A stretch of 64,000 nucleotides of DNA, taken from assembly GCA_028023455.1 (NCBI GenBank), contig JAQFVV010000112.1:1798001-1862000 (forward strand), written 5' to 3'. Below are positions 60,701 to 64,000 of this stretch, in pieces. This DNA is from Epiperipatus broadwayi (Eukaryota > Onychophora > Udeonychophora > Euonychophora > Peripatidae). Numbering within the stretch: the stretch's first letter is position 1; each line of letters opens with the position of its first letter. The translations under genes were made by a program, and so were the position numbers. The notes beneath the pieces are model-generated. The model had not been told where the DNA came from, did not search any database, and worked only from the letters and a program-made list of their open reading frames with translations.

Positions 60701-63345
60701 TGGAATTAGATAGGACAGTACTTATTTATAAGAGACTGTCAATAATGATGATTACAATTTTTAATTTCAGACGTCTTTATGTAAAATAATTATTATTTCT
60801 ATAAAATCTGATTATTAAAGTCTTAAAATTGTTCATTAATTATATACAATAATTATGAATATTTTTATAGCATATATTTATTTATATATTCTCATCACTT
60901 CTGTTCCATCATTACAAATATAAGTAATCAACGAATATCACATAACTGATCCTAACCCTACTTTCTGGTTTTTAATTGTCTTTTACGATGAGCATTGATT
61001 TTATATTATTAACATTCTTCAAACACTTTTATACTCCTATTATGTTATTTAAGATAATGATCTAAAACATTCAAACCTCTAAGATAAATTTAATACTAGT
61101 TCACTAATTATATAATTTAATGATTTCAGTTATAAACCAACTGCAGTCATATTTGATTTTATAGTAAAATAATAATATATCGAACAAAGTAATATTTGAT
61201 TCCTGTAACCTATCTGCATTTGATATCACTAACCCACTTAACATCACTAATCTTTAATTATTTTTACAAACTTGAATAATCAGGATATACAGTATGGTAG
61301 TGTCAAATAAATCTTCACCGAGAAAGGCAAATATCCAGAAACTAATGTGGAGATCTGTTAGATACTGTTGATTGGTATGTATTATTATTTATGCTTATAA
61401 AGGCTGCTCCAAAGTACAGATGTGAAATGAATTACTATTATCAAATGAAGATTAAATGTAAGTTAAAGCAGTTTCTCAAACTTTATGATAAAACATTTAT
61501 AAAAAAAATCAAAGCACATAAAACTTATCAAGGCTAAAACTGCTTATTCTTTTATTTGTATAAATTATAAAAACTCTAGCTGAAGTCTAGTACTTAAATA
61601 TGTCGTGTACTATTATGTAATAGATTATTTAAGTGCTTTGTGAATAAATCCTGTTTGAAAAAATTTTGAGACAATTATTTTTTTTTGTTTGTTTGTTTAA
61701 CAGTATGTTACTAAATTATAATTTAATTTAAATATTTTAATGTTATAGTTTTGAATAGAAATAAACTTATTTTAAAACATTATATATAAATGTATGTGTA
61801 TTGTTGTTATTAGTAGATCAGTTCTATTAGAATGATTCAGAGATACATTCCATAAAGTATGAAATGCATTTGTTTCTCTTAGCAAAAGAATAATCACTAT
61901 TCAATATTTTATACTTCTGAACTGCTTTCATAAATAATTTTATTCCATTAATAGTATTGCTACTACCCACCAATAACATATTTTGCAGTCAATTATAGTC
62001 CTGATTTATACAGCTTGAAAGTCTACTAATAATAGCTAATTATTGGCAATGTTAAGTTGATATTTTAGCAAAATAGCTCTATCTTGAATGCCTAATCAGA
62101 ATTTGTTTTTTCTTCTAATTAATAACTAAACTAAAAAGTTTGTTCACCTTAAGTCAATTTAATTGCTGATCCAACAATCCATCATTAAAAACATATTCAG
62201 AAGTCTATTGTAAGTAATCAATATAGCAATTAGAAAACTCACTATGAAAAATATTATAAATTATCTTTGCAAAGTCTACTTTATTTAATCACTAAAAAAT
62301 TTAAATTGAAATATAACACATACATTATTAGTGATTTTGTAGACTTCAATCCTGCTAAGCTCAAAACTGTATGTGTATGCACACCTATTGTCGATTTATT
62401 TGATATATTCTTTAAATCATATGTATACTTTGCATTGAGAGAAGAAGCAAAGAATTGAATTTACAGTCAAATTTATGCTAAAAACTTAAGACATATTTAA
62501 GTATAATAAACATATAAGTAAAATGAATTAAATGGAAAATGCAGTCCAAGATTCCTTCAGCATGTGTTAAAAAAAAAAGTGAATGAGAATTCAATATTCA
62601 CCAGAATAGTAAATGTCAGGCAATGAAGATTAAGGTTTTCTTTCCTTGTTTATTTCTAAAATTACATTATTTGCTGCTGATCAATAATTGATGGCTAACA
62701 AGCTGATCAATAATTGAATGGCTAACAAGTTATTTAAGAGACTGTTACTTAAAAAAAACTATTAAGCCTGCTTGTATTTTGAATAAATTTCAAAAGCTTC
62801 ACCCAGACTGGATTAGAACCCTAGATTGAGTATGATAGGAAAATTTCTAATTACTTTGCCATGGGATTCTCATATTTATATATCATAAGTACATATATAT
62901 ATAAGATATATTTTGAGGGTTCATCCATGTTAAAAAATTTTAAATATTAATGTACCAACATTTCAACTTGATCACACAAGTTGTCTACTGGGTGATAAAT
63001 GGTAGAGAGAAATCCAGTAGTTGACTTATGTGATCAAGTCGAAATGTCGGTACATTAATATTTAAATTTTTTTAATACAGATGAACCCATAAAATATGTC
63101 TTTTATATGTGTAACAATAAAAATCTTCATATCAACATATATATATATGAGTCTGTTAATTTAATGTTTATTAAAATAAATGAAATCACAAATAATATAT
63201 TTAATAATAATAATAATTTTTAAAAAATGAAACATAGATTTATTGAAAATATTGATTTTACCTTAATTTTCATGATGATTAACATACTATCACCTTTAGA
63301 AATACCTCTTAGCCAATTTTTACCATTCCATAAAGAAAAATTTTC
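30616..63345 (-). CDS. REC114-like meiotic recombination protein, 3' four exons
   Basis: REC114 works with MEI4 and IHO1/Mer2-type partners on chromosome axes to promote SPO11-dependent double-strand breaks. Four exons on the - strand (63345-63262, 43553-43407, 30976-30920, 30795-30616) splice in phase 0 at every junction and give 155 residues plus TGA. The first two encode ENFSLWNGKNWLRGI, then RRFRMKFSSQESKTGFQSCQ, matching the end of the REC114 PH-like domain (family pattern: FSL-----WL, then R-F-V-F-G-S---AL--C--CV). The last two encode FSDTARTLSG and ISDITQVLFGDS, then LETFIRLCLTDINFPAFVQQ and VENQLKKL, matching the C-terminal helical region that binds MEI4. The N-terminal exon(s) lie beyond 64000. 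Introns are 19.7 kb, 12.4 kb and 124 bases. The identification rests on remembered family patterns; a search would settle it. Confidence 0.74.
30920..30976 (-). CDS. REC114 exon: short linker exon
   Basis: A 19-codon exon (FSDTARTLSGETSISDITQ) between acceptor gaattttag and donor gtatag. It lies only 124 bases before the last exon and keeps phase 0. It resembles the conserved FSD...S motif ahead of the C-terminal domain in REC114. Confidence 0.68.
32723..32730. repeat. Target-site duplication, left copy
   Basis: CAAAAAAA directly abuts the left TIR and equals the 8 bases after the right TIR at 35496-35503. It is low in complexity, but its exact length and position against both TIR ends make it convincing. 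Confidence 0.75.
33635..34082. repeat. Merlin internal direct repeat, copy A
   Basis: Runs from aaccggttttgttacattct to aaatcaactgtaacgaatg, the region just past the transposase stop on the element strand. The same order of landmarks (gtcaaaagaagaagtatt, caatcaagagatgtccaac, acactgtcattct) occurs in copy B at 34471-34884. The copies differ by scattered substitutions and poly-T/A length. Confidence 0.9.
34113..34430 (-). pseudogene. Merlin/ISXO2-like transposase, C-terminal half
   Basis: On the - strand the frame reads IKSGSTIYSDCWKGYRT, then NHRYNFVDPTTGAHTQ and TIERFWGLLK, and ends at TAA (34113-34115). SD-W-GY supplies the second catalytic Asp, and the TQ-IE-FW segment supplies the catalytic Glu of the DDE triad in ISXO2/Merlin transposases. 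The upstream part with the first Asp is absent, replaced by a gggttttgattttt tract. Codon use is much less A/T-biased than the surroundings. Confidence 0.87.
34471..34884. repeat. Merlin internal direct repeat, copy B
   Basis: A 0.41 kb near-copy of 33635-34082 in the same orientation, lying between the N- and C-terminal transposase pieces. Its presence there is best explained by fusion of an internally deleted element with part of a second one, or by unequal exchange between copies. Confidence 0.9.
34885..34985 (-). pseudogene. Merlin transposase, N-terminal fragment
   Basis: The - strand frame MSTMLLHLWDVPNRESEAVA then FLQAQNILP resembles the start of Merlin transposases (acidic helix then --FLQ--G-LP before a Cys-rich segment). 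The frame then runs straight into the duplicated 0.4 kb block, so the Cys-rich and catalytic core is missing. It is the 5' side of an internal deletion. Confidence 0.6.
35496..35503. repeat. Target-site duplication, right copy
   Basis: CAAAAAAA directly follows the right TIR (ending caaatacc) and matches 32723-32730. Confidence 0.75.
36371..36990 (+). repeat. LTR-like interspersed repeat, copy 1
   Basis: Shares an ordered series of segments with 53183-53870: tgaaacagttatgtgt, tcatggca, the aagtagaaat(g/a)aacaaa block, tttttaattaaag, aaaggattaag, ttgaaaagagtc(g/a)ttaact, gactataaaa and gatagcat. A TATA box (tataaaag, 36776-36783) is followed by a G-rich patch in both copies. Start with TG, a mid-element TATA and about 0.6-0.7 kb length suggest a solo LTR, but no flanking duplication or coding part was found. 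Confidence 0.55.
37100..37225 (+). repeat. Fragment of the SINE-associated repeat
   Basis: Shares gcagttggtccagat-atc, acataatcattgctcagttt, atattaagatagcaaatctt and ctttaatgg with 43895-43990. It is one arm of the same dispersed family whose better copies lie at 43.8-44.4 kb. Confidence 0.6.
37554..37740 (+). pseudogene. CR1-like ORF1 PHD-type zinc finger
   Basis: The frame reads CICIPHC, VVECTICDKVFHLKCLNK and VWLC. The C-x-C...EC-x2-C-x3-FH-x2-C...W-x-C order fits a PHD finger, with at least one late Cys missing (Ser-Gly follows WLC-R). PHD fingers in CR1 ORF1 are thought to bind chromatin or protein. The frame changes near 37550 and stops at 37752. Confidence 0.72.
38041..38300 (+). pseudogene. 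CR1-like ORF1 esterase (SGNH) remnant
   Basis: Reading through frameshifts gives ETVLIGDSLIRGC, FLPGARIRDVTDKV and GTNNLSEPSER. GDS carries the catalytic Ser of block I, and GTNN corresponds to block III of SGNH hydrolases. There are stop codons between the blocks. Confidence 0.7.
38712..39380 (+). pseudogene. CR1-like ORF2 endonuclease remnant
   Basis: Pieces in different frames read KIGYLNMQGDMG (N-x-Q/N start), LAIEETHLREEE (catalytic Glu: ETHL), RDMNGHIKEID (D-N-H, with Gly-to-Arg before it), YTWSRNNIFHTIDYVL and SDHNFFI (final SDH). This is the order of an EEP apurinic-type endonuclease of LINEs. Frameshifts break it at least four times. Confidence 0.82.
39870..41505 (+). pseudogene. 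CR1-like ORF2 reverse transcriptase remnant
   Basis: ARGLDGWAAGMV, LFKEKGKDHRKLNNYR, FIGIEKAYDRVNR, GVGLRQGCPMSPIFF and LLFADMFLC follow RT motifs 1 to 5. The aromatic-Ala-Asp-Asp box lacks one Asp (FADM), so the enzyme is dead even apart from the frameshifts. The downstream thumb/connection ([31 protein letters not shown]) is shared with the - strand copy at 22.1-22.7 kb. Confidence 0.85.
41600..41870 (+). pseudogene. CR1-like ORF2 C-terminal zinc knuckle
   Basis: [20 protein letters not shown] is the C-x2-C-x7-H-x4-C knuckle typical of the end of CR1/L2/I-type ORF2. It is followed by a hydrophobic helix (GFLVFMLGLEKDKEDID). The 3' UTR follows to about 42045 with no clear poly(A). Confidence 0.8.
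43056..43250 (+). mobile_element. tRNA-derived SINE copy with inverted partial duplicate
   Basis: The + strand part (about 43131-43250) reads tgttcaagtgtatcagtgtt, then atgagatatagagtggtggg, tcatgtgcaagtctgtgctc and the tail acaggtatataataagcc. It matches the copy at 44440-44565. A reverse-complement piece at 43058-43100 pairs with 43131-43174, so the locus folds into a 43-bp stem. Confidence 0.6.
43407..43553 (-). CDS. REC114 exon: end of PH-like domain
   Basis: 49 codons between acceptor ttgttccag and donor gtaaaa on the - strand. NEIRRFRMKFSSQESKTGF then QSCQQCASVLSQFFPFKD fits the final strand and C-terminal helix of a PH fold. The Cys-x2-Cys pair and the aromatic/hydrophobic spacing agree with vertebrate REC114. 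Confidence 0.74.
43775..43890 (-). mobile_element. tRNA-derived SINE copy, - strand
   Basis: The reverse complement contains gtgtcatcagtatgagatag, cgtggatagttgagagtcat, gtgaaagtctgagttcaagc and cccta. A-box-like (atagcgtggatag) and B-box-like (gagttcaagcccc) elements are in tRNA-like spacing. It leads into a linker (gctaaaccagcact, gtcagttggtccggattatc) also present at 44360-44400. Confidence 0.65.
43895..44205. repeat. GC-richer body of the SINE-associated repeat
   Basis: Less A/T-biased sequence containing gctcagcttatattaatata, tccattccaccccacaactc and accctcat-like stretches. Its first 95 bases recur at 37120-37225. A 97-codon frame (43909-44202) spans it but matches no family I know. It lies between two - strand SINE copies and is probably part of a composite repeat. 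Confidence 0.45.
44212..44350 (-). mobile_element. tRNA-derived SINE with 3' hairpin, - strand
   Basis: On the - strand: gtgtgatcaagtgtgtcagc, agtatgaggtagcatggata, gttgaggtcatgtgaaagtc, tgagttcaaacccctatata, then a terminal hairpin gtacaggt-atgaaaa-acctgtac (44216-44241). B-box-like gagttcaaaccc and an A-box-like upstream element suggest a tRNA ancestor. It is paired head to head with the copy at 44410-44565. Confidence 0.7.
44410..44565 (+). mobile_element. tRNA-derived SINE with 3' hairpin, + strand
   Basis: tcaatgtgtgatcaagtgta, tcagcagtatgggatagtgt, ggatagttgagggtcatgtg and gagttcaagcccc are followed by the hairpin gtgcagg-tatgaaaaa-gcctgcac (44534-44559) and an A-run. It is the inverted partner of 44212-44350, so the pair forms a long stem. 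Confidence 0.72.
44611..45140. mobile_element. Foldback element with about 126-bp inverted arms
   Basis: The left arm (44611-44737) and the reverse complement of the right arm (44972-45097) are nearly identical: tattgtaataacgtgaaag, aaagccttcaacagatac, cagccaataagatggaataa, tgacatcacatg and ctcaattctcaaacacaagt. Each arm is followed in the same direction by a 44-base direct repeat (ttatctgtttatgcttaata, aattttatatatt, acatttgtta). A related short sequence (aaaacc(a/g)ttattgtaata) occurs at 44603 and 45140. The interior is unrelated A/T-rich DNA. It looks like a foldback MITE or an inverted duplication. Confidence 0.8.
45399..45416. repeat. (TG)n microsatellite
   Basis: Nine TG units, followed by catgtgtc. 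Confidence 0.9.
47758..48230. other. Unassigned GC-richer island
   Basis: A block with clearly higher G+C than its flanks, containing ctggtggcgccatgtaaggc, tctcgggacaagtcatacat and attcgagacgccacatttt. No long frame and no family I recognise. It could be an old transposon body or a conserved noncoding element. Confidence 0.35.
49239..49322 (-). CDS. Orphan exon-like segment inside REC114 intron
   Basis: On the - strand, 28 codons (FCESYIELSKEPQFGWSGII...) lie between an AG preceded by atttca and a weak donor gttccg, in phase 0 at both ends. The residues are varied and unlike chance A/T-rich translation. Related REC114 proteins run directly from the upstream exon into the downstream one, so there is no expected place for it. 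It could be an alternative exon, part of another repeat, or chance. Confidence 0.25.
51830..52105 (+). mobile_element. Tandem pair of SINE-like tRNA-related units
   Basis: Two units of about 138 bases in tandem. Each starts with att(t/a)a(g/t)-cagt(a/g)gtagaat-like sequence (A-box-like), then cagatt-ctgaa/cagactctgga, a B-box-like agat(t/a)(a/g)attccag, and a shared downstream block (cttccaagaaataaagctattt / ctcccgggcaatatagtaattt). Strong divergence leaves no functional tRNA fold. Confidence 0.5.
53183..53870 (+). repeat. LTR-like interspersed repeat, copy 2
   Basis: The second copy of the family seen at 36371. TATA-like tataaaaa is at 53652-53659. After the TATA, both copies share gttata(a/t)ct, a gaattcacatgga/gattcacaaggaa segment, tgtg(g/a)tttatagc and gatagcat. 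Divergence is high and includes indels. Confidence 0.55.
56104..56199 (+). CDS. Candidate short coding exon of an unidentified gene
   Basis: ATG opens MDKPSENDFTPPVNHNGKFP then LNGLM before running into A/T-rich sequence and TAA. The stretch 56085-56170 has several CpGs and balanced base use inside very A/T-rich DNA, as a 5' exon often does. A donor-like GT follows CTC-AT at 56175. I do not recognise the product, and no downstream exon could be joined in frame. It may be a first exon of a gene continuing past the window, or an isolated conserved fragment. Confidence 0.3.
   Translation: MDKPSENDFTPPVNHNGKFPLNGLMCLFVFI
58924..59265 (+). repeat. Pyrimidine-rich block with triplet repeats and diverged minisatellite
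   Basis: Opens with (TTC)n, (CCA)n, (CTA)n and (TTA)n triplet runs, then cattcaacatcccttcac, catccattccc and cttcatcatcat motifs repeated at about 100-base spacing (around 59130 and 59220). Nearly all bases on this strand are pyrimidine or A. The 102-codon frame through it is low-complexity Pro/Tyr/Ser and not a gene. Confidence 0.85.
62802..62870 (-). mobile_element. tRNA-like SINE head, - strand
   Basis: The - strand reads tggcaaagtaattag (A-box-like) and, about 27 bases later, ggttctaatcc (B-box-like), the spacing of RNA polymerase III internal promoters. The acceptor stem does not pair, so it is not a tRNA gene. It adjoins a foldback sequence. Confidence 0.4.
62890..63105. repeat. Foldback (inverted repeat) element
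   Basis: The left arm from about 62903 (gatatattttgagggttcat, taaatattaatgtaccaaca, tttcaacttgatcacacaag) is complementary to the right arm to about 63098 (cttatgtgatcaagtcgaaa, gtcggtacattaatatttaa, gatgaacccataaaatatgt). About 30 bases form the loop. Arms are roughly 85-90 bases with a few mismatches. Confidence 0.8.
63262..63345 (-). CDS. REC114 exon: PH-like domain segment
   Basis: Exactly 28 codons between acceptor ccaattctag and donor gtaaaa on the - strand. It encodes ENFSLWNGKNWLRGI and then an SMLIIMKIK strand. The FSL-x5-WL spacing resembles the vertebrate REC114 segment before its RMFRVQF strand. It is the most upstream REC114 exon that I can place. Confidence 0.7.
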
Positions 63346-64000
63346 CTAGAATTGGTAAATATACAAAATAATATTGATGTTAAAATAAGATACACTATAA
63401 CAATAATTAATATAATTTAAAATGCAAATACATTTGTGATCAAATACATAAGAATATCAATAGTTAAATAAATTAAGTTTTATCATGTAATTACAAATTA
63501 CTATTCATTTTTATTTTTAAAAGGCTGGATTTCTATAAAATCTAAGTCCAATATAATATTTACTTTGTTAGATGTGAGTTATTTTCATTAAATATTTTGT
63601 TTCTTTTATATTATAATCACAAAATCTTTACTATTTATTTCAGTTTTTTACAATATATATATATATATGTATTGGATTTTGAAAATTTAGAATGAATTGA
63701 ATAGTTTACTTTGATATATAAACGATGCTAATATTCTTCACAGTTAAAGTTGTAATAAAATCTTAAATAACTGTTTGACCAATTCTAAACAAAGTGCAAA
63801 CAACAGATTAGAAGTAGACTTTTAAACATATCAAAAAGAAATTTACAGCTCACAATCCTGATTATTTCAAATTGTAATTAGATTTTTTTATTTTATTTCA
63901 AGAATTAATCTCCATGACTATCATTAAGAAACAAATTAAAATAATATGGTATAATGTCACAATAATCTTCTGTATTTTCTTTAATCATTAATGCAGAGAA
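63346..64000 (-). other. REC114 upstream intron, window edge
   Basis: A/T-rich, with a TATA repeat near 63655. The exon encoding the preceding PH-like strands was not found here and must lie past the window. Confidence 0.5.

Larger units (their letters stand above)
43554..63261 (-). other. 19.7 kb REC114 intron
   Basis: Spans the SINE cluster, a foldback element, an LTR-like repeat, a GC-richer patch, a pyrimidine block and candidate orphan exons, all listed. The remaining stretches (45.15-47.7, 49.4-51.8, 52.1-53.1, 53.9-56.05, 56.4-58.9 and 59.3-62.8 kb) are A/T-rich, with chance frames only. Confidence 0.6.

Noticed and set aside
1-64000. Bacterial-type features, CRISPR arrays, rRNA genes
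   Set aside because: None seen. Spliced animal genes, very low G+C and eukaryotic transposons rule out a prokaryotic reading.

Overview
The window is animal nuclear DNA: about three-quarters A+T by eye, GT-AG introns of up to about 20 kb, and many decayed transposable elements. Almost all of the short reading frames are chance; real coding sequence sits in small exons. The protein sequences and repeat content fit an invertebrate metazoan. A mollusc, perhaps a cephalopod, is my guess rather than something the sequence proves.

Two conserved genes face each other tail to tail. On the + strand, 2590-28976 holds the last six coding exons of Smoothened, the seven-pass Hedgehog signal transducer: from intracellular loop 3 through TM6, ECL3, TM7 and the whole cytoplasmic tail to the stop. 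All five junctions keep frame. On the - strand, 63345-30616 holds four exons that I assign to REC114, a meiotic double-strand-break factor. They carry the end of its PH-like domain and its C-terminal helical domain, and all junctions are phase 0. The 5' parts of both genes lie outside the window. The two stop codons are about 1.6 kb apart.

The introns hold the mobile DNA. In Smoothened introns: a hAT transposase remnant (about 5.5-6.1 kb), a TIR-bearing nonautonomous element (13.1-14.35 kb), a decayed minisatellite (15.0-16.5 kb), a promoter-like segment with a possible first exon (19.57-19.99 kb), and two joined LINE fragments on the - strand (CR1-like 21.67-22.77 kb, RTE-like 22.78-25.53 kb). 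In REC114 introns: a Merlin DNA transposon with TIRs and an 8-bp target-site duplication (32,731-35,495), two copies of an LTR-like repeat with TATA boxes (36.37 and 53.18 kb), a nearly full-length CR1-like LINE with PHD finger, esterase, endonuclease and RT remnants (about 37.4-42.0 kb), a cluster of tRNA-derived SINE copies with a 3' hairpin (43.06-44.57 kb), a 0.53 kb foldback element (44.6-45.14 kb), further SINE-like pieces and a pyrimidine-rich block (58.92-59.27 kb).

The most interesting biology is in the Smoothened tail. It carries three Arg-Arg-x-Ser sites, each with a second serine at +3. This is the PKA-then-CK1 layout known from Drosophila Smo rather than from vertebrate SMO. No prokaryotic features, CRISPR arrays, rRNA or intact tRNA genes were seen.
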